Below, one piece after another: positions 28,901 to 41,340 of a stretch of 64,000 nucleotides of DNA. The position numbers were made by a program, and so were the translations under genes. This DNA is from Antedon mediterranea (taxonomy: Eukaryota; Echinodermata; Crinoidea; Comatulida; Antedonidae): positions 2,273,001 to 2,337,000 of the forward strand of contig NC_092680.1 in assembly GCF_964355755.1 (NCBI RefSeq), in the 5' to 3' direction. The notes beneath the pieces were generated by a model. That model worked only from the letters and a program-made list of their open reading frames with translations, made no database searches and had not been told where the DNA came from. Positions within the stretch are counted from its first letter, which is position 1. Every line of letters starts with the position of its first letter.

Positions 28901-31900
28901 TAAAAAAATACACTGATCAACAAACTTATAAGCTACTATATTAATACCATAGTTGTATTGATATCTATATATTCAGAATAATACTTTTCTATATTCTGCC
29001 AACCTACGTTCAATGTTTTGGACATTTTCGGCCGCGCAGTCCACAAAGCACAGGTCAGTTCTATTCCCATCTGAAATGGCTATTGAATAGGTCATTGTAG
29101 TTAACCTTGCCTTTTAAATTACCCTAATATTATTCGGTTGGGTAAACCACGAAACCATATTGAAATGCAGTACAGTATGTAAATTTACACCTGACAAGTT
29201 TGTGGAATGCACAATGAATTTACCGGTACCGTTTTCTTCCACGTTCCCCTTCCCATACAAATTGTCACTAGAAATATTAATAACATTTACCCGTCAGTTC
29301 CCTCAGTTTATTTTATACTAAAACACTACTAAAAATCGGTACTGAACGAAATGTGGTGTGCATAATTTCTTTTAAAAAGTCCTCAAAGTAAATTTAATAT
29401 ATTAAATGTTTGTTTACTTAACACTATTCAAATGATATTCCTAATTCCTATCCTGTTTTAAACATTAGAACATCTGCACTTGTTCTCATCCTATTATAAC
29501 GAATACAAGATAGCCTATTCTTCTTTTAGGCTACATACTGGTTAAATAAAAACAGAGTAATGACAGTAGGAGTAATTTTACTCTTTCTTGGTAAAATTTA
29601 CTCCTTTCTGGAGTTTTTCTGGAGTTACAAACAGACCTAAAATGTTGATTAAGTGAATTAAATTGACGTCTAATTGGATTTGAACCTATACCATGAACTA
29701 ATGGTCTAATGGGTGTTTGCATGTCAATTGCAAAAAGAGTCTGGATTCCAGTTTCTGTTTTGGAGGTTTTTTTTGTACTATTGAGGATGAATGATTTTAA
29801 AGATGACTTCCTTTAAATCAAATCTTCATTATTTCAAATCATACCAACTTTAGAAATTATTTATTTTATTTATTATTATAAGTCCTCATTCATTCACATT
29901 TATTCAGAAACACATATTTACATTCCAATAAGGAAGATATAAATTAAGTCAAAGTTCAAACATTCATCAAATGCAAATTTACTTAAAACACAATAGGTAT
30001 TTCACATGTTTAGGCCTATTTATTTTTTATTCGTTTATTCATTTAACTCAAGAAACATAAATCAGAAGATCATATAAAAATGAGTAAGTTCATGTTTGGT
30101 CTTTCTTTTCATTGTGAATATTACTCTGATGATTTCTAAGGCCAAGTTCTAGAGCACTCGGCGAGAGGAACGCGAGAACAATCTGTAGGCCGACACTAAT
30201 CCATTCGTATGTGTATCAATAACAAAAACTTGGGAATTCATTCCAATTTCGATTGATTAAAGAGCTTTTCGTGATATGTTTCTAATTTAAAGTCAATATA
30301 CGTGATATGAGCCCTAACGGTTTATTAATGGTTAAAGTAATTTTACGATTAATCTGTTTTATTATATATAAAACAAATTTTACACAAAAAAATATATATC
30401 ATGTTTTACGTTCCTTTCATTATAAAATCCCGTAGATTCAATGGGTATTATCATGTCTGTACGTGACTTATACGATTTGAGAATATTTCATTTTACAAAT
30501 ACAGTAATCGGATAACACTTACCTATCATTAACACATTGTACGTAATTATTAAATTGTTTTGCGATATAAAATTATTTAAAACAACAACATTCTGTAGTT
30601 GAATGCAACGCTAAGGTAACGATAGTTAAGGCTACGCGGCCTACATTCCCAAACCATGCGTCCTTACAAGAACGGTTAAAAAATGTGTCTAAAAGAAAAG
30701 TACAACTTTATAATAAACATTTAAAATAAATAAATGTTACTTACATTCTAGAAAACTTAGTTTAGAGATCTCGTTAGATAAAGTCTGATTCGGATTAAAT
30801 ATCTCGTGTTGTGATGAGTGTAGACGATGTTGAAGTCACTGTAACGAAACTAGCATTGAGTACACCGTGCACATACACTCACGAATTATACTCTGTCCCA
30901 TCATAGCAATTATCACGTTTTCTTCAAAAGAAATGGAAACGATACAATAGAGTCAAAAATAGTAAGTAAGCACACCTTTCTCACACGTCACAACATTATG
31001 GATTAAACACTGAATTATTTTATAATCATATTCTTTGTTTATGATACAAATATAATTAAATTAATAATTTTAACAACTAAAAAAAAAACAAGTAAGAAAA
31101 ATATATTTATTTAACTATTCTTTATTTTAAAAAAAATCATCAACCCGTGTTATTACTCAATAAGTCAAATAAACAAATATATATACATATATCATTTGAA
31201 TAATATAAACAATACTATAATTAAGATGATTAATTAATACTTACAATATTAATTAATTAAATTAAAATAAATATTTGTTTTCATTTTTGTTGTTTATTCA
31301 GAAATCTATTTTTTAAAATTTGGTTAATGACATCAAAATATTACCTTTTATTTCGTTAATGGTTTGCTTATTATATTGAGGTCTACTTCGTTAAAAACTT
31401 TTACACCGATTATAAACTATCGTTTGTCGACAAGGAAACCAAAGGTGGAAAGAACACATAGAGGTGCATTTATTAGGGTCAGGCTACACCCTCTATAACA
31501 GGCAGGTTGTCACCTTTGATAAAAGGTGATATCTAAAAAAATGGTATAGATTATAATGGTGCTGCATGTAAAGTACTTATAATTATGAATGATTTCTCTA
31601 GAGTGGTGGGGAAAAGTCAGTTTATTATGTGAAACTTATGATGTACCGTTATACAAGTATAAATATATGTATTGTATATAGGAGTATTTAACCTGTGTGT
31701 ATAAAATCAGTATAATAGTATATAATATTATAGTACAGTAGGTTTCATATTTTTTAATATAATTTTCAAACACTGATACATAGGCGTAAAGCCATAGATT
31801 TGATTATATTTTTAAATAACGTTTATGCTGTACGGTTTTACCGAATTTCCTGTAAACATGCGAGCGTAGAGTTGGTATAAAAAGGTTAATGTACGACTTT

Positions 31901-32524
31901 TGATTAACCAGGATATGTATTTCATCAACTTAGAAAGTTATTTTGTAAAAATTTTACTTTTCTCTGATACCGGATGTGCATGTAACTTTATTTATGCATT
32001 CTGGTGTAAAACTGTGAACACTCTGATCTAAAATGTACAGATATTGTCTCGCGTACCACTCGCGTTTAAAATTCGTGCACCACGCGATATGAACATCTTC
32101 CAAATTGCACAAAATATGTAAGTTTTGCTAACTAAACAGTACAATCTCAGTCTTTATTGGCATTTTCCTTTCTATAAAAAAAAACTTCCCTATAAATAAA
32201 TATATATGCAAAATTTTGACGTAGATCATAATGATGAAGTGCTATTGATATTGTAATGTTCTTTAATTGATGACTAGTAGGCCTCATAAGATGTTTTTTA
32301 TTTGTTTGGGAGTGGGGAGGGTGAGGGTGGAGGGTGATATTTTTGGATACATATGGTAATACAGGCCAGTAATATATTTATTTAAATAAACAAAGTTATT
32401 ATTTTCGATTTATTCTTAATTGTTCATTTTATTTAATTTTAATTCATTTTATTTCATTTTATTTCACTTTACTAATAACTTAAATAAAGTGGAGGAGCTT
32501 AAATGAAAGCAGAGCTTTAAGTTC
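28901..32524. other. AT-rich noncoding spacer
   Basis: No gene was recognised. A hairpin at about 29575-29613 (AGGAGTAATTTTAC against GTAAAATTTACTCCT) and a tRNA-like B box on the minus strand near 29682 (GGTTCAAATCC) were seen. Consensus-like minus-strand donors near 30523 and 30744 have no supporting exon. Confidence 0.5.
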
Positions 32525-32735
32525 TTACTCCAATGGACCCTTTGTGTTACAAATGTAACATCCTTGTTGCTTGTGTTTGCAAACATATGTTCTATAACTC
32601 CAAAATGTATTGCAGATGGAGAAGCATTCTATATACTTCAGTTTAGAGTTTAAGATTTTTCTTTTTCTGTTTATAAGTTTATTAATATGGATGATATTTG
32701 CGAAAGAAATCGAAATTGAATTGAATTGAACTGTG
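32525..32735 (-). mobile_element. Retroelement-like repeat copy, inverted relative to 33155-33345
   Basis: The reverse complement shares long blocks with 33155-33345: GCAAACACAAGCAACAA, GAGTTATAGA.CATATGTTT, CTTCTC.ATCT.CAATACATTTT and CATCCATAT.AA. The end with AATTGAATTGAATTG resembles simple-sequence tails of LINE or SINE 3' ends. The family is not identified. Confidence 0.6.
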
Positions 32736-33103
32736 TCTTTAATAAACACGCGCTAAGACGTGATTAAAGTTTTTCAAATTCCAATTTACTTCTTTTTTTT
32801 TAGAGATTATAGTTTTGTTGGCTTTTGATATTGAACGTAATACACAATGAACTGACAGGTAGACGAGGTGATGGACAGATGTAAGCCTGTGACCAAGATG
32901 GACAAACATTCAATTCTATTGATTCCATAACACGTATATTAGGCATTATCTTGACGATTTAATGAAGAAAAGTGTCAAATACACACCTGGAACATTCACG
33001 AGAAAATAGCAATAAAAAATAATGCAAACGATATGTGTGTTTATAAACAATTATCCATATTAAAGCTACCAAAGTTTCTTAATAAATCTCTTGATCTTGA
33101 TTA

Positions 33104-33540
33104 GAGACCACTTCTCGGATGTGAACACATTTAACGTCATCAATAAACACATTAACCAATCAATCAATTTCTTTTATTTCGGAAAAATGTCATCCATATC
33201 AACAAAAAAAGAAAAAAGAAAATTCGCAAACTCTAAGCTTAAATATATAGGATACTTCTCTCCATCTACAATACATTTTTGAGTTATAGAGCATATGTTT
33301 GCAAACACAAGCAACAAGAATATTACAACTATTCAATATGTGACAACATTTAAGACCACTTCTCGGATGTGAACCAGTTTGACGTCATCAATGAACACAT
33401 TAACACATGACGACATTCAAAGACCACTTCTCGGATGTGAACCCTCTCGAACATCAATAAATACAACGACAGAAAATGTATAACATTAAAGACCATTTCT
33501 CGATTTAGCCTAATCTTGACGTCATTAATCAAATTCTAAA
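33104..33540. repeat. Four-copy, about 68-base tandem repeat with TGACGTCAT motifs, split by an insertion
   Basis: AGACCACTTCTCGGATGTGA starts near 33105, 33353 and 33419, with a decayed copy at 33489 (AGACCATTTCTCG). Most units then carry GACGTCAT or ACGTCAT, a CRE/ATF-like site, followed by CAATAAACACATTAAC or a variant. Copy 1 is separated from the rest by the retroelement-like sequence at about 33155-33345. Confidence 0.8.
33155..33345 (+). mobile_element. Retroelement-like insertion inside the 68-base tandem array
   Basis: About 190 bases, homologous in inverse orientation to 32525-32735. Array sequence resumes on both sides (ACACATTAA before, ATGTGACAACATTTAAGACC after), so the element entered after the array formed. 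The pair 800 bases apart in opposite orientation can form a long stem. Confidence 0.6.
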
Positions 33541-35532
33541 GACAAAATCATTACCACACTGTCGTAAATAAACCGATATTATGCCCTTTAATTGTTTGTA
33601 AAAAAAAACCTTTTGAGGCAAATAAATGATTGGTGGATACAACAGTATGAGTATAATGTTATTCTACAATATAATCAATTACGACACTGTAATTAAGTAG
33701 ATCTATATTGAGTTTTTTTTTTCAAAAACACTCGGAAAACCGTGAGGTGAGAAATTGAGGTTCAGATCAGCCAAGTATTTAAAAACCTATACTTAACTCA
33801 AGAAGGGATTTAGTTGTTGTAAGCGGGATCAAGAGATATAAGGTAAATACACCGCGACATCAAGTCGCGTGTATACAGCACGTCGTCTTTCAACATCGGT
33901 ACGTGTCCAAGAATTATATCTAATGTAAATAATGTATACAAATATATTGATCAATTTATTATTTCTATTTTATCTGTATTCAGTCTTTAATTTTAGTTAA
34001 TATTTTATTGGTGTTACTAATAATTTCTAAAGAGTCCTTTATATCTTACCAATATTATTACTATCAGACCAGATCACTTGAAATCTACAGGTATATACAT
34101 AATGATAACATAATAATTAATATTAAACTATTCAAAAGGTATTTTAAAATGTATTAGAGTGTACCAGTATTTATATTATGCAATAATAAAGTATTTAATT
34201 CTGATACTTTTGAAAAATTGCCTAATAAAACGACAAAGTTGAAAGTATAATAATAACTGGCTACAAAAAGAAGTACGATGAAGTATAAACAATAATTTGG
34301 TTTTAAACTGTAAAGATACTTTACCAAAATAAAATTATCTTATAATGCAACCTTTTGATGTTAAACTTATTTTAAGCTATATCTACACGCTCTTTTTTCT
34401 ATTAGAGTTACATACACCCAAACTTGTTCTAAGTTTAAATGTTGGCCTACCCCTAATAGCCTACACCAGAGTTATATCGGAGTTAACGAGACATGGAGGT
34501 AGGCCTTTAGGAAAATTAACCGATCTCACAAGCACTTTACGTCGGATGTAACTCTGATATGATTGCGATCAGCTTAAATCCGTTTTAACTGGAGTGCGTG
34601 TGAACACCGTGTTTGCATTATGTTATCACACCATGTAACAAAGTTAACGCATGCATAACAATAAACTTTATATACGCGAACGTAAACTTTACGCTTGGCT
34701 ACTACTCAGTGTATAACTATAATCTTAATGTTGAAGTGGCTTGTTGAGGATGTTAACGCACTTCGGTTGAAGAAAACATTTTGAAACGTGTTTTTCTGTC
34801 TGTTCGATATTGTGTAGGCATTAACTTTTAAATATTTTTTTTTAGTTAAAAGTACTTTGTAATTAACGAGATTGTACTATATACCAATTCAATACATTTT
34901 ATCGTCAGTAGAGTTTCAACAAAAGTGTGTACATTAAAAGTTCTTAATTTGATTTTTTCATAAACGTTTTACACAAAAATGATTCCTTATTGATGGTGCG
35001 CTGCGCTAAATTCAAGTTCGTGTGTGTATGTATATAATTATGATAGGCGCTCTCTTTGTATCTAGTCGTTTATAAACGGAATGTGCGAAATTTTAATAAA
35101 AAAAGTACAGTTTTATTTCTACATAGATTATCTTGTGTCCTAAATACGGGTTAATGACATAAATGTTGCGGAAAATCTAAAACTTAAATGAGTAGGTAAA
35201 ACGGTAATATCGACATTTTGCATTACAGCGATCGATCATTTGCATTAAATGGGGTAGGGATCAATCAATAACCCGACTAGGTAGCCTAACTTCACTAAAT
35301 CTATAACACATAAAAATTAATAAAAAGGTGTTTTTAATCCTTAATCATGTGACGATGGTTGTCACAACCGTATACCCCTTATCACCGTCATCCTCTACTT
35401 CGCGTAACTTCACATCTTTAGGTCATCATTAACATCAATACCATATTTCATATCACCATCATCAACTATTATCAACTATCAACATTAATATCTGCATCAT
35501 TTTATTTAATATCATCCTTATCAATTATCATC
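33541..35532. other. AT-rich noncoding spacer
   Basis: No gene was recognised. Around 34560-34700 there is some CpG and GTGTGAACACCG, a motif also found in the duplication at 40.2 kb. Short frames are without resemblance. Confidence 0.55.
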
Positions 35533-35698
35533 TTAAGCTCTGTCTAAACTATCAAACGTTATGTGACAAAAAATGTGATTTGCCCATATATAGACATGAT
35601 GATGTCATATCACTACCATATTTGGATATATCACTAGCATTTTGAACACATCACACGTTTGTTTGTCAAACTAGTTTGATAGTGTAGACAGAGCTTTA
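35533..35698 (+). mobile_element. Small inverted-repeat element, family A, copy 3 (near full length)
   Basis: Begins TTAAGCTCTGTCTAAACTAT and ends GATAGTGTAGACAGAGCTTTA, giving terminal inverted repeats of about 24 bases. The interior has GTTATGTGACAAAAAATGTG, TGCCCATATATAGACATGAT and repeated TATCACTA-CATATTTGG blocks. Length is about 165 bases, with no coding capacity. Confidence 0.88.
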
Positions 35699-36045
35699 GA
35701 AATGACCACTATCAAACATTAATAAATTCATCCATTTTTCTGATTAGTTTGATAGTGTAAACAGAGCTTTAGAAATTACCACTATCAAACATTAATAAAT
35801 TCATCCATTTTTCTGATTAGTTTGATAGTGTAAACAGAGCTTTAGAAATTACCACTATCAAACATTAATAAATTCATCCATTTTTCTGATTAGTTTGATA
35901 GTGTGGACAGAGCTTTAGAAATTACCACTATCAAACATTAATAAATACATCACACGTTTATTTGTCAAACTAGTTTGATAGTGTAAACAGAGCTTTAGAA
36001 ATGACCACTATCAAACATTAATAAATTCATCCATTTTTCTTTAAT
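35674..36045 (+). repeat. 73-base tandem array grown from the right end of family A copy 3
   Basis: GTTTGATAGTGT starts at 35674, 35747, 35820, 35893 and 35973 (steps 73, 73, 73, 80). Each unit holds the element terminus plus CCACTATCAAACATTAATAA. GTTTGATAGTG and CACTATCAAAC within one unit can pair. The fourth unit is chimeric, with ACATCACACGTTTATTTGTC restored from the element body, a sign of unequal exchange or conversion. Confidence 0.93.
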
Positions 36046-36179
36046 CATTATTAACTTCATCATCTTCAATAGCCTACTTCATCACTACTTTATCACTATC
36101 ATCACAATCCCTCACATCACAGGCATGAATAATTGTATCACCCCACTCAACATCATCGAAAATGCTATCACTATATTTA

Positions 36180-36420
36180 TTATTTAATGGTTAATGGTTT
36201 ATATATATAGCGCAAAAATACAAATAGTCTCTAATGCGCTGTTTACACCAAGTGTGAAAATGAAAATCTTGATGTAAAATAAATCACGAAATAACCTAAG
36301 AAAACCGAATAAATTGACCAAGACAACAGAAAAAAAAGTCCGAAAACGGAATCTCACATCACCACACTGTTTCACTAACTTGTCAAGACAAGCTAGCTAT
36401 TTATTCACAAGAGTGTCATA
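36180..36420. repeat. Possible dispersed repeat with TATATAGCGC...ATGCGCT motif
   Basis: TTTATATATATAGCGCAAA and TCTCTAATGCGCTGTTTAC resemble a type of short dispersed element seen in several marine animal genomes, as far as I recall. Only one copy is present here, so this call is weak. Confidence 0.25.
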
Positions 36421-37253
36421 GTGATGTGAGCATCCGACATTGGAAACTTCATCCCACATCTTAATTATCATATTTATATATCATTGCTCATCATCTACTT
36501 CTTATTCACCACAACCAAACATCATCTTATCACTTGTTAATCAATCTACTGAAGGTAAAAGAAGTCATAAAATAATCACATTTATCTATCAATGAGAAAA
36601 CATTACATTAATTAATTTTTTAAATAAATTTCTCTTACCTTATAGTCACACAGTGGAGGCCAGGTGAAATCTGTTTATCTTGATGGAGGTGATTTTCATA
36701 TTATGTTATTTTATGTGTATTATTCATATATCATATTGGCTATGTCCAAGAACGAGTGCCAAAACGCTCTGTAAAATTACAATACGGGATCGTCAATTTT
36801 ATATTTATTTAATAGAGATATACATTTTAAATATATGGCTTTTATTCTTTGATTTCACCGGTTATCTTTTGGAATTTTGAAAGGGGCAAAGCAACAGAGA
36901 ATAAAACAATGCATCAACTTGTTATGAATATAAATTCCAATACCTTAAAACGTCTTTTAATGTAGAAAATTATACTCCAAAGAGAAGACGTAATTTATTT
37001 ATAGAACTGCTTATTGAATGTAAAGTTTAAATAGAAAAAGCAATCATTTTTCTATCGTAATAAAGACCATTGGTAGGTCTACTCGTAGTAGACACGGTCA
37101 GTATACGGTTTTGACTTGTTTTTACACATTGTTAAATACTGTAAGTAAATTTGCATAAACATACAATAGAAACTGCGCATGTGCATGTTTCTAACTCCGC
37201 CACTTTCATATATTTTAAACTTTAAACTATTTAAAAATTTCCATTATTTGGTT

Positions 37254-37316
37254 TCTAAATTTCACTCGCCCTAAAAGACGTATAATATACGTCTTTTAGG
37301 GCGAGTGAAATTTAGA
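37254..37316. repeat. Perfect 31-base inverted repeat around one central base
   Basis: The left arm 37254-37284 and right arm 37286-37316 are exactly complementary, separated only by A at 37285. The arms include TTCACTCGCCCTAAAAGACG and CGTCTTTTAGGGCGAGTGAA. Pairing stops abruptly at both outer ends. GC is higher than in the flanks. No matching tails or family copies were seen in the window. Its nature is unknown. Confidence 0.97.
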
Positions 37317-37449
37317 TTTATTTCAATTACTCCTCATTTGACGCGTTCAAATCTAGTTTCATTTTATATTGTGGATTTATTTCTAAGATCTGTATCTGTT
37401 ATGTTATAACGTAACTTTTGATGATAATAAAATATCTTAAGATAATAGG

Positions 37450-37641
37450 CCCTATAATTCAACCTTCCAAATCATTTTCATGGTTTCGTTAAAAAAACTA
37501 ATGTTAAAGATGTACTCAATGTTGAAATCCTGGAACACTTACTGCTTGCGAGTACACATCTGTCAAAACTGCTTGACGTAAAGTGTGATCTGGACCTGGA
37601 ATCCATCAAGGAGGGGTTACAAACTAGCTGTCGTTGAAATA
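37450..37641 (+). pseudogene. Possible relic of a coding exon
   Basis: From about 37450 to the stop at 37639-37641 a plus-strand frame reads FVKKTNVKDVLNVEILEHL, then LLASTHLSKLLDVKCDLDL and ESIKEGLQTSCR. Composition is protein-like and the DNA is GC-richer than the surroundings. There is no ATG in good context, no clear acceptor after the preceding in-frame TAA, and no recognised family. It may be a decayed retrocopy or transposon fragment, or chance. Confidence 0.2.
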
Positions 37642-39518
37642 GTGACGTCATAATAATCTTCAATATTATAGGCTATTGAAAGTTTTCATTTGGGGTTTGG
37701 TTTCACTAAGATCGTAATCAGAGATTGTACTAACATTGAAAGATCTAAGTTCTATATCTTTTATTATTTAACGTAATTTACAAATTTACACAATACTGTA
37801 CTGCACACAAGTTGAGAAAAAGAATAAACACGAAATAAGAAGAATCATTCTAAGGCAAAAATCAGCAAACATAGGTGGGGGAAATAACTTACAGTTTTTT
37901 TAGAAAGTTGGGGGAAAAAGTAAAAAATCTATTTAGTTTCGATGAGAAGTTAACAAACAATATCTATGTTTTGCTGATGAACTTTGTACCAGTTTAAATA
38001 AAAGAAAATGATCAATCTATCAATCTTGAATCAATATCAAACTGTAAAAATCTACCTTTTCAACTTTTTCGCAGATGTTCAGAATTTTATAGCTGTTATA
38101 ATTATACTGGTATATATTTTATATATATTTTTTTATTATATTTCAAAAAGAAATACGAATTTATTCTCTTAACGGTGGTATCAAATCCGGGTTAAGAAAA
38201 GTTACTAAGAATACTCTTAATATACATCTAAACCTTGTATAAGGTGAATTTAAGTATAGCCTGATAAGAATTGTCCTATTAAATAAGAATCAACAGAATT
38301 GGTGCAAGGATGAAATGTCTTTAAGATACAATATGTCTTATTAACAATACCTATTAAACATTTTTACAGCCATAAATGTGCATAAGTATTGCTTCAGAAC
38401 GGACATTCTGCTTTGGGCGTGTCGATCAACCCATTTAAAGTCTCTTTTACTTTACAGGTATGTGCAGATTGATATTGTCCACATTATGTCACTATTAGGA
38501 TGCTGTTTAATTTATTTCTTGGGTTGATTGAACGGTGAATTGTTAAAACACTGATTTAACTTTACTTAGTAAAATATAACATTATTTGTTTAGGCCTATT
38601 CGTAATAAACTAAAACAAATTCTTTAAATTAAAATAGGACTATCTACAAATAAAAAAATAAGCATTAATTTAAAATAAAGTTGTTTTGTCATTTTGTTTA
38701 ACGAAAACAGAAACAACTTTGAGCAGCTCAGGGATATAATGTGTGTAACACCTTATTGCTCTACGACATTCAGACTAGCTGGTAAATAATAAAGATGTTT
38801 TCATTTTTAGTCTACTGTAAACGATCCGTACATAACATTGGGTACAAGATACAAATAAATAGTATTAGTTAAAATAATATTTGCTATATTGATTGGCCTA
38901 CATGTGTATTTAAAGTAGCGAACACAAAGAGCACATGAGGACTCAACAAGTCAGAAATGTCACCCCTGTCCTAGTTTACAACGCCACACCATACTGTAAT
39001 GTATAGAACAAAGTGTCAGAACAATTATATTTGTTGGTTTGCAGTTATTGCATTAATACGTACGGACTATATGAGGAATAGTGTTGTGTACAATCATTTC
39101 GGGATGTGGCTTGCTTCACAAAGTATGAATTACATCATTTAATTATCCATTGGTATCAAAACATGTAGCGGTGGTAACTGAACAGTTGGACCTGTGTGTG
39201 AAAAATCTTAACTCAAACACAACACTTATGTACTGTATACAAAAACAAGGACGAATTTTGAAAAGCGAACATTATTTATTTGTTCTGGTATAGTTATAAA
39301 AATCTTTACAAAAACTACATCAGTAGAGATTTAAAAGTCTACCAATCAATTGGTAACTGTTGTAAACTCTACAGAATGTGTATGGATCTTTTTTTATATT
39401 TTATTTTCCTTTGCCTTCCCATGCCCCTTACGCTTGCTATTCCTTGGAAGTGACCATTTACTCTGGACTGTTTTTTCTTATTTCATTATTATTTCATTCT
39501 TACTCTTTGCCTTTTTTA
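37642..39518. other. AT-rich noncoding spacer
   Basis: No gene or repeat family was recognised. Confidence 0.6.
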
Positions 39519-39863
39519 TTTAAAGATATATTGTCTCAAACCAACTTCCCCGCCCCCCTCAATTTTTTTTGGAAAGATTTTTTTTTAATAATGCCATTTT
39601 AATGTCACATAATAGGTATTCATTTTCATAAAAACGGGATCGACAAACAATTATTTACCTGAAAAAGTGTAATTTAAATTCTGTCAGACAATGGTTTTTG
39701 CTTAAAATTAAACGGTTCTTTTGTTTTTTTATTAGTGAAATCATTATCTTTTGTTTTTTTTAAAGAAGTGAATAATTTTATTAAAACTGTAAAAAGGTCT
39801 ATTTAAAATCTAAATTTATTAATCTTAATTTGTTCATGTTTTTGGGGGACAATACATCTTTAA
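39519..39863. mobile_element. Small inverted-repeat element, family B, copy 1
   Basis: The left end TTTAAAGATATATTGTCTC mirrors the right end GGGGGACAATACATCTTTAA. The interior shares GCCATTTTAATGT, TATTCA.TTT, GGATCGA and AATTATTTACCTGAAAA with the copy at 56668-56850. It is a nonautonomous DNA-element pattern with no transposase. Confidence 0.75.
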
Positions 39864-40177
39864 TAAGGGTGAAAAAAGTAGGCCAACAACAACAGTTACC
39901 ATATACACAAACATAGGGGATAATGAGTAATGCTGGTATAAATGAATATATATATGAAATACGTCTAGACTTCAGTAGATAATAACATTTTTCTTTCGAA
40001 AATACCATATTTAGTCCTTGATTTCATATTTCATATTTAAATTCATTCTTTCACATATACATATGTGATAAATGAATAAAATATCGCTAATCAACGTCTG
40101 ATCCAAAAAAAAAAATATTTTAACTTATAGAAACAAAGACTTATTAACTAAATAACCAATCAATATTCAAGCTCATA

Positions 40178-40460
40178 AAGAAAAGTTACAAAAGGAAAAT
40201 CAGGTGTGAGCAGTGTGAACACGGTTTAATATAATAGTTTGTAGAAGGCCTACATACACGTATTCCCAACGCATTGAGTGATGATATAGTGTGAAACCAA
40301 TTTTCGGTGTAAGAAAAGTTACAAAAAGTAAATCAGATAGATCTAACTTTTGAGCAGTGTGAACACGGTTTAATATAATAGTTTTTTTGTATAGGCCTAC
40401 ATACAAGTATTCCCAACGCATTGAGTGATGATGTATTGTGTGAAATCAATTTTCGGTGTA
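40178..40460. repeat. Tandem duplication (about 133 + 150 bases)
   Basis: Both units hold AAGAAAAGTTACAAAA, GAGCAGTGTGAACACGGTTT, AGGCCTACATACA.GTATTCC and CAACGCATTGAGTGATGAT, then TTTTCGGTGTA. The minus-strand repeated open frames here (MRWEY-VYVGL) follow from this duplication. Confidence 0.9.
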
Positions 40461-40899
40461 ATCGACAAAAGAGAGAAATAAATATATTCGTCACCTTTCG
40501 TCCAGACCTGGGCAAGTTAGACAAAGAAATGCTGACGAAAGGTAACCTTATGTTCAGCCGGCTGATAATCGCACATTGTTGTATGTGTTATATAAACATA
40601 TGTGTTAAAAAATTCATTTAAACTGCATAATGATTATTAAAATACAACACCGGCGTATATTCATAGAAACACACATATCACACGAAGGTATAACACGAGC
40701 GAGAACCTGTGAACATTATAAGGAAAGTATGGTTATAATGTTTTCAATTCCATCACACTATTTCCAAACACAATTGAATGTCCGATAGAACAATTGCCAT
40801 CAGAAAAAGCGGGAAACAAACAATAGACGCTTTGATGTACATTTTCTGATGGCATGTAGATTTCGTATTGATTATCGATAAGAATTGGTTTTTATTGAC

Positions 40900-41220
40900 T
40901 GCGATAGAAGCGGTAAACATAATGGAACACGCACCACCCCGGGGCACCACCATATCACTCTGATCGGTTCTCAAGAAATAAAAGTGACGTGCAGCTATAT
41001 TCCCCTAACGGACACCGAAAACATCTTTTGTATCACTTTAGTGCGATAATGACGACAACGGTTATATAAAAAGGTAAAGCGCGAAAATTAATCTGAATTG
41101 GGCCGGCCGCTTCGTGGTGTAACACGGCATTGACGGCGAGTAAAATTCGCGTAAACATGTTTCCAGAGACTATGTAGCGGGAGCTTGCGTTGTGCTCATA
41201 GAAAGTAAACTGGTAACATT
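40900..41220 (+). promoter_or_regulatory. CpG-richer island with TATA box
   Basis: TATATAAAAA at 41063-41072 is a good plus-strand TATA box, 25-60 bases before CpG-rich sequence (AAAGCGCGAAAA, GGGCCGGCCGCTTCG, GACGGCGAG). No plus-strand coding exon follows. A minus-strand consensus donor AAAAAG|GTAAGTAG (exon end 41340) lies just to the right. It may be a noncoding-RNA promoter or enhancer. Confidence 0.3.
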
Positions 41221-41340
41221 TTAGATCAACACATATTAAAGGCCTACATATTTTAAAGTAGGCCTACAACGCATCACATTTTAACTTTACGAAAAGAAAC
41301 TTTCTGAAAGTTTTTGTAAGATCTAATGATTCTACTTACC

